Source: Peribolospora baueri
Lineage: Eukaryota; Basidiomycota; Peribolosporomycetes; Peribolosporales; Peribolosporaceae
DNA length: 64,000 nt
Assembly: GCA_029717555.1 (NCBI GenBank)
Contig: JAMDHS010000011.1
Location: forward strand, 124,001 to 188,000
Reading direction: 5' to 3'
In this document: piece by piece, positions 36,970-49,156 of the stretch
Layout: each line of letters opens with the position of its first letter
How positions within the stretch are numbered: position 1 is the stretch's first letter
The notes under the pieces: model-generated
What the model was told of the DNA's origin: nothing
Databases searched by the model: none
Seen by the model: only the letters and a program-made list of their open reading frames with translations
Made by a program: the position numbers and the translations under genes

Positions 36970-38487
36970 TCAGGCAGCCACGTCTGGCAGATCGCCGAAG
37001 CGATACATGCCCCAGGCCTGTGAACGAGGCCGACAAGAACTTATTTAAGAGACTGAGCGATACCCGCAACTGGCCCGACCGACGACTCACCATGCTACCT
37101 TCGTCCATGGCGAACATCTTGCTCGCCGCCTCAGTCGGCCGACTCGCTCCAAGCCCCACGAGGACGGGCAATAAGTGCTCCGGGGAAGGGTGAGCCTTGC
37201 GGAACGTGGGTTGCATGAACAATCCCCGAGCCGCCGACCAGCGCGGATCTTCCTTTTCGTCGGCGGAGACCGGGCTGGACGACGGGATGAGAGCCTCGTT
37301 GACTGCTCGCATGAACGGTCCCGTATATGGAGCGTTCAGTCCAGGTCGTTGCATGTAGGACCATATCTCGCGCTGGAGAGAAAAGAGGGACAGGCCGGGT
37401 AGACGTGGCACAGGAGGATCAATGGCCGGCCGGTGAACCAATAGCCTCTCAAAGTCGCTCACCAGGTTGTGCACGGGCATGCCACTGGCAAGAATGACGA
37501 TGCCCTGGTCCCGGAGACCTCTGAGCGCCTTTCCAAGCTCCAAAGCACCTTCCGGGTCTTCTGTCCTCGGCAAGCTGACTTGGCAGATGGGGATGTCGGT
37601 GCCGCCTTGGCTGGACGAGTTCGAGAGCGTCGAGGAGGCGTTGAAGCCGAACATGGCCTTGAACGGCACCCAGACGCCGTGGTCGAGTCCTCGCTTGACA
37701 GGCTCGGCGCGGACGCCTTGAGAGCGCAAATGGGAAAGCACGACGGAGGAGAAGGAGGACGGGTTACGGGAGTGGAACTGCTGCTTGTAGTAAGAGTGGG
37801 GGAAGCCGTCTGATCAGGGCGAGCGGATTTGTCAACGACCATCTTCCCTTCCGGCGATAGATCGGAAGGAACACATACAGAAGTCGTAAACGAGCGGGTT
37901 TTTCTCGTCGATGTTGACTGTAAGAGTTAAACAGTATGGCAATGAATCAAGGCAGGTCGTGATGGACCGCCCCGCCCGCCTGCTCACCCCAGACGCCCTC
38001 AGGAAGCTCGTCGGCTTGCCAGTGAGCGCTAACGACGACGATACCCTTGGGCTTGACTTTGTCCGTGAGCTCCTTGCCCATGGCCACCCACGCCTTGTGT
38101 GCAGGATGATCGAACTCGAAAAGGGTTGGAGGACCGCCGTGAGATTGACTAAGTCCGGTGGGGAAACGAAACTCGCGGTTGGGTCAGATCTGGATATGAG
38201 CTTTGTCGACCCACTCACAAATACACCGGTACCCTCTGCCCTGACGTGTCCTCGTTGGCCGCAGACATGGCCACCAAACTAGATGCTGATTTGGAGGGAA
38301 GTGAAGAAGCTGGTGAGGCTATGGACGAGCGTTGCGAGGGCTGAGGCTGAGGCACGACGGAGCGAGAGAAGCGAGCGAAGAAGGAAGCTGATGGCCGAGC
38401 CACTTTGAAATCGGAGAAAGAGAGCGCAAAATAAACGGCGAGAGCGAGGACGAGGGCGGACAAGGAGGCGCGAACGACTGAAGACAT
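36970..38487 (-). CDS. DODA/LigB-type extradiol aromatic ring-opening dioxygenase with N-terminal hydrophobic segment
   Basis: Members of this family are iron- or zinc-dependent, and some cleave DOPA or related catechols. Five exons (38219-38487, 37988-38148, 37879-37917, 37091-37809, 36970-37017) join in frame to 411 aa. Family features are SHGGPPTLFEFDHPAHKAW, IVVVSAHWQ with a likely metal-binding His, NPLVYDFYGFP, LDHGVWVPFKAMFG, ILASGMPVHNL, EHLLPVLVGLGA and the end GMYRFGDLPDV. The first about 90 residues are unusual: a hydrophobic segment (about 8-26) and a Ser/Ala/Pro-rich linker precede the catalytic domain, suggesting a membrane anchor or organelle import. An internal Met just before the domain (MSAANEDTSG) could give a shorter cytosolic form. 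It is divergent with MED31 (180 bp between starts). Confidence 0.9.
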
Positions 38488-38667
38488 GGGTTGTACGCAA
38501 GATAAAGAGAACCGTCGACCGACCTCGACGTCGACATCGTCTTCAAACGTCGAGCTCGCCCCGGACGGACGTTACGTAAGATCAACGGCCGAGAGCCGGA
38601 CATTAGACGACAACGATCTGAGCCGAACATCCGGTCGATCACCTCTTCTCGCTCACCACGACCCGCC
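38488..38667. promoter_or_regulatory. Short divergent promoter between the DODA-like gene and MED31
   Basis: Only 180 bp lie between the two start codons, so the 5' regions must overlap or share elements. No motif is clear. Confidence 0.5.
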
Positions 38668-39478
38668 ATGGAAGCCGGGGACGCACCGGCGGCGATGGCG
38701 ACGGCAGATGAGGCCAAGGAGAGAACGAGGAACAGGATCAAGTTTGAGACCGACCTCGAGGTGAGCTACCCGAGTCGCGACGTCTTCGACCTGGCGCACT
38801 GAGAGCCCCCCGTCCCTTGTTCGTCGACGCAGTTCTTGCAGAGTCTCGCAAACCCTCTCTATCTGCACAGTGAGTCGGCCCTCGCCATCCTCTCCTCCGC
38901 ATTGGAGCAACCCTCCACGCTCAGCTTCGTCTTCTTCTCAATGGACGACCGAAAGCGCTTGCCCAGCAGAACCGGTTCGAGGATCCCGCGCTTCTCAAGT
39001 ATCTCGAGTACCTCAAGTACTGGCAGCGCCCCGAGTATGCGCGCTTTGTGATGTGAGCTTACGGATGGAAGGTCAATCCGAGAGGTGAATGGCCATTCGA
39101 GGCCGGCTGACGTGAACGACTGACCGTGCCAACCATCCGCATTTTTTTCTTCCCCGCAGCTTCCCACAAGCCCTCCACCATCTCGACCTCCTCATCTCTT
39201 CGCCGGATTTTCGGGCCGCCCTCAAGCATCAAGAGACAGCTCGCTTTCTGGCGACGCAGCAAGAAGGACACTGGGCAACATGGTGAGGATATGCTTGTGT
39301 CACGTTCAGCCGGTGCTGCTCTTCCGTCAACCTTTCTGAGCTGAGTCCCTCCATCGCCGTCGGGCCTTGGCCAATCTTCAGGCGCAACGACTCGATGGAC
39401 GAGGCAAAACGGCGTACCAGCGGCGGCGACGCCAGCATCTCACCAGCCGGTTTTGATGGCGAAGAAGCGGCGTTCTGA
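38668..39478 (+). CDS. MED31: Mediator complex subunit 31 (Soh1)
   Basis: MED31 is a small, highly conserved subunit of the Mediator middle module, acting in the nucleus in RNA polymerase II transcription. Five exons (38668-38760, 38833-38869, 38956-39052, 39160-39282, 39382-39478) join in frame to 148 aa. Diagnostic stretches are RIKFETDLEFLQSLANPLYLH, QNRFEDPALLKYLEYL, WQRPEYARFVIFPQALHHL and ARFLATQQEGHW. If the fourth intron is retained, the frame stops at 39286 and gives a 117-aa protein. I prefer the longer model because the family continues a few residues past the HW pair with a basic stretch, as here (RNDSMDEAKRR). Confidence 0.93.
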
Positions 39479-40339
39479 GCGGTACCTGTACATCCCGCGG
39501 AGCGAATGCACTCATCCTTCCGGGTCGATTTCATATCCGAGTCGTCGCACGGGAACGTTACTGCGAGAAACGATCCCCTCCTAGATTCTGTGGGATGATC
39601 TGGACTGTGGTCAGTGGCTAGGGCGCCCACAGTGTGGATGTGGATGTCCTGGCTTGTATTTGTAGCGATGATTGACTATAATCAGAACCGACGCGTTGCG
39701 AGTTTCACGGTAGTCGGCACTTCAACCTCTTGCAGGACGTTTTCAGGTTGCTGAGTATTACAGTTTTAGACACCATAAGGCCACTTCTTCCTTCACTCCC
39801 ACCGCCAGGAGAGGGTGGCTCTGTGGTCGAGCGCTCGAACCTCGACCCTGCGGTGTGAGAGCACAAACTGCAGGAGCCCAGGTTGGAGCTCAACCATCTT
39901 CAGTCTTGACCTCGGCCACCCCAAGAAAGGCAAGTCATCACCATGGAAGGATCAGCCCACTAATATTGCATCCGGGCAGCTCTCTCCCTTTGCACCTGGC
40001 TGCTAGTCAGTGAGAGTTCTTCTGGGATATCTGACGGGCGAAGGGATGGGCGCTAAGAGCGTAACGGAAGAACGCGACGTCACTACGAAGACTTTCAATC
40101 TGTTGCTCCATTCCAACTTACACACTCTCTTTTGCTGGACAAGATGACACAGATTCAACAGGCTGTGCGAATAGCCATGGAAACGCACAACAGCGAGCGT
40201 CACATGAGATCATGTCTCCAGGGAACTGACGCAAGGCACTGCCAGGAGAGCAGAGAGGAGACATCGATACGCGCGCCTCCATCTCACCCCACGACGTCAT
40301 CAGCAGCACAGGGATCTAGTTACATGCTGGAATACGCAG
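39479..40339. other. Intergenic region between convergent MED31 and allantoinase
   Basis: About 860 bp with no supportable open frame. A stretch near 39,810-39,880 has weak resemblance to polymerase III promoter boxes but does not fold into a tRNA by eye. Confidence 0.55.
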
Positions 40340-42087
40340 TCAAAGAAGCTGGCCGACGGGATTCAGCCCCTGCGTTCCGTCCGTGTCTCGGTACACCAGC
40401 CTGCCGCGCAGGAACGTCTGTCGGACGATACCTTGCAGGCGCTTTCCTTCATATGGACTGACCTTGTTCTTGAACTGGAGCCGATCTTTTGTAACCTGAC
40501 GTAGTCGACATAGCGAAGAAACGAAAAATCATCAGAGCATCTCCATGGACGGGGAAAAACTAAGATTAAACGACGCTCACCGTAAAGTGAGCATGCGGAT
40601 CAAACAAGACGAAGTCGGCGTCGGCGCCCTTCTTCAGTGCGCCTTTCTTGCCTTCCAAACCTGCCTGCTTGGCCGGCTTCTCCGAGCACCAGCGGATGAT
40701 CCTGTCCAACCCCACGCCGCGCCTCTGCGCTTCCGTCCACATGAGGCTCAAGCCCAGCCCGAGGCTGCCGATGCCTCCCCATGCGCCCATGAAGTCGCCT
40801 TTGTCCATTTTCTTGAGTTCGACGACGCACGGTGAATGGTCGCTCACCACGTAGTCGATCTCTTCGTCCAGCAAAGCTTTCCAGAGCGCCTCGCGATTCG
40901 ACGAGGAGCGGATGGGAGGACAGCACTTAAAGTCACATCTGCTGTCGGGGACGTCTTCGGCATCGAGACAGAGGTAGTGAAAGCAAGTCTCTACGCTCAG
41001 CTTCGGCGCATTACCCTTGCGCGCATCACGGAGGAGCAGGAGCGCCTCGGAGGCGGAGAGGTGGACGATGTGTGTGCGCACGGACGGATGACGGGCCGAG
41101 AGCTTTGCGACTAAGGCGATGGCGGCGGATTCGGACGAGGAGGGGCGGGAGCGGAGGAACGTCGAGTAGACGTTTGGCGGGCAGCTCGAGTCGGGACCCA
41201 CGTCTGGCAGATCTTTTTCAGCGTGAAACATGAGCAGCGAGTCTGTTCCCTAGAAGACGGTCCAGAAAAGGATGAGTCAGTGTGACCATCGTCGAGAGAA
41301 GGAGATTTCGTCCGGCCTGGCTAAGCAAATACTTGCGTGTAACACTCACCTCCAGCTTGCTGAGAGCCTGGTCAATATCCTCCTCATCCACGTGAGGGAA
41401 CTCTTCCACCCCGCTCGGAGCCATGAAGCACTTGAATCCCCGGACCCCGGCTTTGATCAGCGGTTGTAGATCGTCCTGAGCAAGGAGGAAAGATTAGGAC
41501 GTGAAGGAGATTAGGCACCCCTGATCGTTCTCACCCTGTCTGGTTCCAGCTGGGACGGCTCACCTGATTACCAGGGATGGCGCCCCCCCAGAATCCGACG
41601 TCAGCCCAGCACTTGCCTCTTGCAGCCTGCTTCTTGACCTCAAGATTCTCAACGGTGGTGGTGGGCGGCAAGGAATTAAGAGGCATGTCGACCAACGTGG
41701 TCACTCCGCCGCTGACCGCCGCTTGAGTTCCAGTAGCGAACCCTTCCCAATGCGTGCGTCCGGGCTCATTAAGGTGGACATGAGCGCTGTCGAAGATGAG
41801 AGAGAAAAGATAGCGAGCATATGAGTGCCCAGGCTGTCGTCCTAATCGCTTCTGTGGACGACTCACTCGACCAGACCAGGCAAGACCACGAGCTCACCGG
41901 CATCGATCCAATGCTCGTCGTCCTTTATCCTGCCCCCATATTCGCTTCTGGCCGCCCGACCAGGTCTCACGTCGGTGTAGGTTCCCGTCGCGAGGTCCAC
42001 CTCGAGCGTCGCTGGCTCGGGCCCAGCGGCTCCGGGGAGGAGGACGCGGGAGCCTGTGACTACGAGGAGATCGGTGGGAGTCGCCAT
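40340..42087 (-). CDS. DAL1: Allantoinase
   Basis: Allantoinase opens the hydantoin ring of allantoin to allantoate in purine degradation, letting the cell use allantoin as nitrogen source. Five exons (41867-42087, 41564-41786, 41350-41475, 40581-41249, 40340-40495) join in frame to 464 aa, the usual size. Dihydroorotase-superfamily metal ligands are visible: HVH (His 76 and 78) in [17 protein letters not shown], the carbamylated Lys (about 163) in [36 protein letters not shown], and the Asp in YVVSDHSPC. The C-terminus reads [14 protein letters not shown], as is typical. The first ATG opens directly on [19 protein letters not shown]. An SSF symporter lies about 6 kb away. Confidence 0.95.
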
Positions 42088-42675
42088 GAGTGGCCAGACC
42101 GAGAGAGTTGTTTGGAGAAGCTCGGGGCGAGGACGAGCTGGTTGGAGATGGTGGTGTGTGTGGTATTGCCGTCCTCGACGGAAGAAGATAAGCCGCCCCG
42201 CGACGTCCTCTCCTCGGCCAATTCTCGGATACGCCGAGACGCGTCGCAGAGCGTCTGTAGGCCTGGCATGGGCAATGCACCCCAAGGATTGCCACTCCTT
42301 GCGCATGACGAGCTCGATGTTGGACGGTCCATGTCATTAATATAACACCATCATGTCTCAGAAATCAGCCCCCCACCAAAAGACAATGTACCGTCGAGAT
42401 TTCCTCTTGGATATCAGGGATGGGGGAAGATGAACTGGGGACTCGCAAATTTTGTTGTAGGCGCGAAGTCCGAACCTCTACCGGTGGGCAAAAAAAAAAA
42501 TAAAGATATAGTACGAGCACAAACCCGCGTGCCCTCTCCGGCGTACTCTAATCGGAAACGATGGGAAAGGGGGGGGGGGCAGATGTTCGGAAACGAAAGG
42601 ACCTTGGGAACATCGACGATGAGGATGCGAGATGTGAAAACATGAACGAAAGCCGATCAAACTTCTCTAGCCGGA
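42088..42675. other. Intergenic region upstream of allantoinase
   Basis: About 590 bp between the allantoinase start and the 3' end of the MFS remnant. It carries short A and G homopolymers (about 42,489-42,500 and 42,570-42,580) and no supportable gene. Confidence 0.55.
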
Positions 42676-44484
42676 TCAGACGCCGGGGGCCGGCGGGACG
42701 CTGGTGATCTTGGTGTGTCGGAAGGCGATGATGATCAGGAGGCCGAGGCCGGCGGCTACGACCAGCTCGAGCCAGCTGCGGATGTAGAGGTTGGTCGGTC
42801 CATCAGCGCTCGTCCTTTCTTTTCTTCACCGCCACGTACAGCGGCCACTTACATCCATTGGAAAGCCTGCAACAAAACGGCGTCGAAGCCGGCGCGTAAT
42901 TCCTGGGTGTCCAACAAAGCGGCAGAGCTACCGCCGAGCAGCGCGTTGGAGTCAACGGCGCCGTGAAGCCCGGCGCTATCGATGAACTTTTGCCCATGGA
43001 AGTAAGCAAGGAGCCGCCGGTGGCAATGCCAATGAGAGCGCCGAAGGTGGTCGCGAGCGCCAGGAGCGAGCCGCCTTGGGACATTTGAGACGGCAAGAGA
43101 AGGAAAGAAGACGTCCTCACTCAAATTGCAGAGCGCTCCGGCTCCTAGACCGAGAATGATCCCGTACCCGTAGATAGTAACGTTGGGTATCGTGGAGTTG
43201 ACCGTGTACAGCAAACCGCCGCCAACAGCGCTCAGCACGGCGCCGAGAGCCATCCACGGTGACCACCAACCCCATAACTGGGCGGCGAGGAAGAGGACGT
43301 GCGTAAGCTGGCGTGAGAGACAAAGTCGGCCGCGGATGACTTTGCTCACCTCGACGAAAAAGCCGCAAAGCGCGACGGATATGGTGCCGAAGACGATGAA
43401 GGGTAGCAGTTGGACGGCAGCTCTAATCGCCGAATCACTATGAAGGACGAGACGAGGAATGAGTAGGACGTCCGTTTGGAGACGCGAAAGGAGTCTCTGC
43501 ACTTACACGCAGCAACTCGAAGAAGATGGGAAGGAAGTAGGGCGGGGTGAGGGCGACAACGCCGCCCATGACAGTCTGGACGAAGAGTAAGGAGATGTTG
43601 CGATGCTGAAGGAAGGTCTCGATGGGGAACGTCCGGTGCTGTCGCTGGAGCGTTGGCCGTATCTGGGTGAGGAAAAAGAGAGCGAAAATGAAGTGAGAGC
43701 CCACGAGCGGATTGCAACGTGGAAGAGGAAGGCAGAGCTTCAGAAGGAGGCGCCATTTTTGGGTAACTTCCGGCCAAAGATTACTCACCCGAGCACCTTC
43801 GCGGACTTTCATGAGAAGCCGGCAGTTCCGCCGACGAGAAGAGGGTAGACGAGGGCGACACATGCGCATATGCTCACGATCATTCCGAGAAAGCCCAGTG
43901 CCTGAATACGCTCCAGCAACGAGGGACGTATGCTAGTTTTTCCAGCAAGTTCACCATCGTGCAGCGGTGGAAATGATGGCAGAAGCAAAATGAGAAAAAT
44001 GAAAGCCGCTCCACCAATGGGGAGGTTCAGATAAAGATCTTTCGTGGCCACGAGGAAGAGGATACAGACTTCAGTTGATCGAACAATGTGCCGTGGTAGA
44101 TACCGGCTCGGTCCACCCACCCAGCGCCAGGTCGTCGTCTTGACGATACCACCCGCCATCAGAGGCCCGATCTTGATGCAGACCGCCCACCAGACAGGGA
44201 CAACCATGTGTGTCTCGATTTCACATCTGTGAGCTGACCGATGAGGTAGTAGACGCCGACGAAGATGCCTGCACCTCCGAAGCCGGCGACGGCCCGTCCG
44301 GCGATCAGCATGGCCAGGCTTGACGCCGCTCCGCAGAGGGCAGCCAATCTCGAAGATGGCCAAAGACTGTAGCAAAGCCCACAGGAGTCAGAGCGGGTTG
44401 GACAGGGCGATGCGTCGAAAAAGGAAGAGCTCACGAATATGAAGATCCATTTGGCGTCGAACGAGGCGAAAACGTGTCCTAGGA
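42676..44484 (-). pseudogene. Decayed major facilitator superfamily (MFS) transporter
   Basis: Pieces of a drug:proton-antiporter-type MFS transporter occur in order: LAIFEIG, LAMLIAGRAVAGFGGAGIFVG, KIGPLMAGGIVKTTTWRW, LYLNLPIGGAAFIFLILLL, FVQTVMGGVVALTPPYFLP, AAVQLLPFIVFGTISVALCGF and VTIYGYGIILGLGAGALCN, then the end ELVVAAGLGLLIIIAFRH. The expected N-terminus with the first membrane segments is absent: the remnant begins near a DAKWIF motif at about 44,450, and the DUF3632 gene's tail starts only 280 bp further. At least two frame changes have no room for an intron: one in a CCC run near 44,340 (about one extra base) and one near 43,005. Other exon borders still look normal (for example GT at 42,857 and AG at 42,776). 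A non-functional relic is the best reading; assembly indels are the alternative. Confidence 0.72.
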
Positions 44485-44763
44485 CAACCCACTCTTCTCA
44501 TCAGCGACCATGCTTGCACCTTTACGAAAATATTACCCAGTTACCTACCCAGGCTTCCTATGCGTTAACACTTTCGAGAAAACCAAACTTTCAACGCTGC
44601 CACGAGCAAAGACGACCAAAGACGTGTTAGAGCCCTCTTCTCGCCATCGGAAGGGAGGGGAGACCGAGGGCGACACGAAGAGGGAGACTCAAAGCCCTTC
44701 CAATTATAGAGTAGAGGAAGAACTCCATAGTCAGGGTACAAAGTGTACAGCTCCAAGTTCTCA

Positions 44764-45682
44764 TTAAGCCTTCGCATTCTTTTCCACCTTGTCCATGATT
44801 TCCTCCGCTTCCCTCGCGCAATGCTTCGTCTCCTCGCCCGCCTGACTGTGCACTTTGATCTCTCCAAAACGCCGTTTCCAAGTACGCCACCTTTCCAAAG
44901 AGTAATAGTCCCGAACGTCCGGACCGTGTGGTTTTCCGTCTCTCTCTTGCTGCAGCGGCGAAACAAGAGTGGACCACTAAAACGGATCCATTCGGCCGCG
45001 ACGGGAACGAGTCTGTCCAACCTGGCACCCAGCTTTTGGTATGCCCGGGCACGGGGGTCGGGCTCTTTTTCCTCAAGAGCTAAGCTCAAGGCCACCGTGG
45101 CGTCATATGTGGAATCGTAACCGACGTCTCGAGTGAGGCGCATGGCGAAGCCATGATAACTTTCCCAGCAGCGAATTTCGTCGTCGATATCGATTTCTGG
45201 AGGGATTAGTGGGTCAAACATGAGGGGGGGGGGGGGAGTGGAAAAAGGCTAAGAAGAAGCAAACGTTGTGGGGATCAATGGAGGAGACTCACGATGCATC
45301 TCTTCAGTCATAACAGGCCCCAGCAGCGGCAGATCCTCCCAAAGCCTCGATTCAGACCCCCAGATGTTCACCCGAATCTCGCTCGGCAGATAGCGGAGCG
45401 TCTTGATCAGCTCTGCGAGCCTGTCTTGCGACGGATGCTGCCATGGAATCTGCCGCACCATCAAGCAGATGAATACCCACATCCACCAGAGAAAACTCTC
45501 GGGATCTTCCTTTTCTTCTCCTTCTATTGCGGGACGGTTCTGAGGGAAAAGACGGTGCAACTGCTGAGCGGCAGTCGTCGGCGAGACTGTGCTGGACGGC
45601 TGGAGATAGGCTTGAGGGCATCAAAATATTCTCGCTCGACGTGCCACTCGTCGTCGGGAGGTTCGAAATGGAGGGCCGCCAT
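44764..45682 (-). pseudogene. DUF3632-family protein gene, apparently frame-disrupted
   Basis: DUF3632 proteins are fungal proteins of unknown function. Family-like blocks are WHVEREYFDALKP near the start, AAQQLHRLFPQNRPAIEGEE, SFLWWMWVFICLMVRQIPW, RLWEDLPLLGPVMTEEMHR, CWESYHGFAMRLTRD, VAAEWIRFSGPLLF and the closing YYSLERWRTWKRRFGEIK. One intron (donor near 45,292, acceptor near 45,210) joins in frame. Two further changes of frame occur without an intron-sized gap: near 45,605 between the ALKP and AAQQL blocks, and near 44,950 between the FSGPLLF and YYSLERW blocks. The gene therefore looks broken by small indels, like its MFS neighbour. An expressed gene with unusual splicing cannot be excluded. 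Confidence 0.62.
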
Positions 45683-45917
45683 GTGACTGCGAAGGGAAGG
45701 GTTTGGATGTGATGGAATAGAGACAAGCACGAGCGAGCGACGTCGAGAGTATGAGACGATGACTAAGCACACGACTCCCCCGAGGCTGTGTTCACGACAG
45801 CAACTCCTGCTGCTACCGAAATATGGAAGTAGGTCGCGCTTAGCATCATCTTTGGAGAAAACGCGACGTATCGAAAACATAAGGCTTCCAGGAGCAGCTA
45901 CAGAAATTAAAAACACG

Positions 45918-48403
45918 TTAAAAGAGTTCGGCGGACCGCCAGCCCGCCATCCACGCTCCGATCTTAGCCGCAGTCCCACGATCTACGACGACGCGCACGC
46001 CTCTGCGCCCTCTTGGGCTATCGACGGCCCAAGAGGCACCCAGGCGCTCGACGAGCAGCGCGTCAAGTGAAGCCAGATGGGATGAGAGCGGGACGGATAG
46101 TCCGAGGCTTGCGGAGAGGTCCGAAAGGGTGAGGATGACTGTCGCTTCCGGTTCCACTGCCGATCCAGTCGAAAGGAGGCGTGCGCGCTCTCCCATTTCC
46201 TCTTCCTCTGCCCTTCCCTCCTCGTCAGCTTCCGAATCAGCATCATCCCGATACTGCGTCCCTGCGACTGAGGCACCGCTATCGGTTAATCCAGCCTCCC
46301 TGACTTTCGCCTCCAGCAGCAGAGCCAAGCGAGTCTCTAACTTGGCTATCCAACCACGATAAACCTCCTCGTATGCCTTTGCCGCCGGGCTATGTGCTCT
46401 TCCGCCATGCTCGATTGACGTTCCGGAGCCGTCGCTCGCCTGTTCCTGTCCCTCGCTGGCACGGACGGGAAAGACTTCCACAGCGGCGCCTCCGAACAAG
46501 GACCTGTAAAGCACCGCGCTGCCAGGCGTCGCCGTCGTGGGCTGCGAACGGCCCGCGCCGCCTGCGCTCCGACCTTGAACGGCCGTCGTTCCTCGCACGA
46601 GCCACCACGGGAGCCACCACCAGCCTGCGAAAAGCATCCTCATGGCTATAGCCAGGCGCAAGAACAGGACCCTGGTGCAAGAGGAAGACGGAGGGCAAGT
46701 CCTGAACAGCGTTTCCTGACGACGCCGAAGTGGAGCACCGCCGGCATCGTCAGTATCATCTTGGCCGTCCACTCCTGGCCCTAGCGACGAGGAAGGACCA
46801 TTGGACCCGCCACGGACGACGGCCTGGACTTGCTCCTCGACCTGCTTGACAGTCCTCACGTCCTCGCTACCCCAAGCGAGAGGTACAAGCTTTCTCCCCC
46901 TCGACTTGCCCATCTTTTTGTCAAGCGCCGCGCTCGGTGTCGATAGGTAGAGGGAGGGCAGTCGGCGCTTCTCGAGGTGCAGGACGCCGGTGCCGGCGGC
47001 CGAGCGGGTTGAAGAGGAGGGAGAAGGAGAGGAAGCAGAGGGCGCAGAAGGATAAGAAAGAGAAGGCAAGGCGGAGACTGAAAAATCGACTAGGACGTCG
47101 AAGAGATGAGGTTTCTCGAATAAGAGCGCGTCCGACGTGTCTATATGAACGAAGGAATGCAGGACGGACATGACATCGGGGACATAATGTCTATGAGTGA
47201 GAGATGGCCGCGCATATACCTCACGCTGCCGGAGAGAATTCTAGAGCGTCAACGATGACTCACAAGCAACCCAACCCCTGCGCCGCTCATCGGTTGCGTC
47301 CGCCTCCAACCTTGCGAGGTCCACCAAACCGACGCTGCCCCACACAGGCAAGGTGCGGAAAAGCTCGTACTCGTCGTCAAACGTGGATGCCCCCTTTCTT
47401 CGTTCCATCGCGACCAACCATGCAAGCGCGATGGCAAAGTCGGCCATGGGATGAAGGGGTGGTGTGGAGTAGAAGAGGATGCGCGGAGCTCGAAAGGGAA
47501 GGGGAGACTCTGAAGCCTGAGTTGATAAAGTAGGGCTGGGTATGGAGGCGAGCAAAGCAAACTTGAGAAGGACGGGTAGAAACGGGCCGAGCGTACGGGA
47601 TAGGAGGGGGAGACGGAGTTGTGGATCATGTGGCTTGGGAAAGACAGAAGAGCATGACGCGGTGACAAGTTAGCAGAGCGCCCTCGGAGACGAAAGGGAC
47701 GCCTTTCCAAGGAGCGATATTCAAGAAAAGTCGGCGCACCTCGAGCTGCGTATCTGCCTGTGATCCTCCCATCTCATCGAAAGAATCTTGGTTTTGCGCA
47801 CGAAGAATGTCCTCCGCAAAAGTCGTCAGAGCATCAAACCCCTCTGGCTCGTCTCCAAGTCTCCCTGCAATAATTTTCAAGCTTTCGACGTGTCTGTGGA
47901 GGGAGAAAGCTTGTTGGGATTCTGATTTTGACGACGGGCCGCCATGGGCGTCACGGAACAGAAGGCCGACGCTCGTGAGTCGCGCCCCCCTTGAGTCTGG
48001 CCTATCGTCCGGATGTTTGACAAAGACAGCCAGTCCTTGGGAGGCGGAGTCGGGGCGCGTGAAGGTTCTGCCGATTGAGACGGAAGGAGGCGGAGGCCAC
48101 AAGGGGCGAGGGGGGTACGACGAGGTGAGCGGTCCGGTGAAACCCAGAAGTAGAGCAGCAGGCTCCTGGGAAAGAGCCAGGGAGAAAGCGGTAAAAAAAA
48201 AAAAGAGGGAGCGCTCCGCTCACATCACATCTTCCTCGACGAGATGCATCCCGCTCGGCAATGCTTGAAACTCGATGCCGTCCAGACTTTCGATGTCCTC
48301 CGCTTCTCCCTCTTGAACGTTTTGTTGGGTATCATGGTCGATCAATGTCGTATTCGTAGATGGATATCGATAGATGAGCTGGTTGCCTTTACGGGTATCA
48401 AAC
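45918..48403 (-). CDS. DENND11/Anr2-like DUF2347 protein (DENN-related), N-terminal exon not found
   Basis: Homologues are DENN-domain-related proteins of membrane traffic; a precise function is not known to me. Recognisable parts are FDTRKGNQLIYRYPS, GIEFQALPSGMHLVEEDV in the first exon I can place, then LAVFVKHPDDRPDSRGARLT and GPFLPVLLKFALLASIPSP. The LLFYSTPPLHP-like membrane-facing segment and ALLFEKPHLFDVLVDFSV follow. The last exon (45918-47140) encodes over 400 residues, much of it low complexity, with a Trp-rich hydrophobic stretch (MLFAGWWWLPWWLV) and basic and acidic patches. The intron before it (47141-47263) is clear. An intron of about 120 nt joins the LAVF exon to the GPFLPVLL exon. 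The border near 48,060-48,240 and the exon carrying the start codon are unresolved; the acceptor before FDTRKG is at about 48,404. Confidence 0.68.
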
Positions 48404-49156
48404 CTTATAGGAGGCACGTACGAAGAGAAATTTGAGCGTGTGAGTGAAGCCAGTACGAAGATTAGCCCTCTCCCGCAACGGCTACGAGCGCAACTACTCA
48501 AGAGAGCGGGTCACCCCTGTTATCGGGCCTATCCCGCCTTCATGAGTGCAGACGCCGTCTCTCCATCTCCCAGCACCGGACTGTACCAATTATGGCTCCA
48601 TGGGCACACCTACCTTACGACAAAAGCAGCCACGAGCCGAGCCGTCGTGGCTGGTCGACTGGCTGGAGGTGCTGAGTGGGCCATGTCAGATTAAAAAACG
48701 CTCCGATTTGAGAATAAGCAGTGAGAACCGAGGTAGAAAAGGTTGAAAAGGCGACGTGTGACCAAAGATGGAGAAAAGGGAATGAAGGAGCGAAAGAGTT
48801 GCAGACAAGGTTGCGGGAGAACGGAAGAATGGAAGGCAGAGAGCTAGGTGCGCTTACCACGGGGACGAGCCCGATCACGCCCGCCGGCCGCTTGCGGCGT
48901 GGTCCACTCGATACGGCTAGTACATCCGAGCGTGACACTCGCCTCTGAAGCCATGCTCGCGTCCACCTTCGAGTTGTTCCTTTCATTGCGCTCCCCGAGG
49001 CGACCAATGCGGGAAAAAGTACGGCAAAATACATTACACACAGGCGTGGCCTTTGCAAACAAGGGAAGGCAAAAGCAAAATCGTTCGAAGGGCGCGAGGT
49101 CGAGACAATGTGCGAGACGAGCACGAGAAGCCACGACGAACACGTCGTCCGTCCCG
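48404..49156. other. Region upstream of the DENND11-like gene
   Basis: Should contain the missing first exon and promoter of the DENND11-like gene and the 3' untranslated region of PNC1. I could not find a first exon with a proper ATG and splice donor. No other gene is supported. Confidence 0.5.
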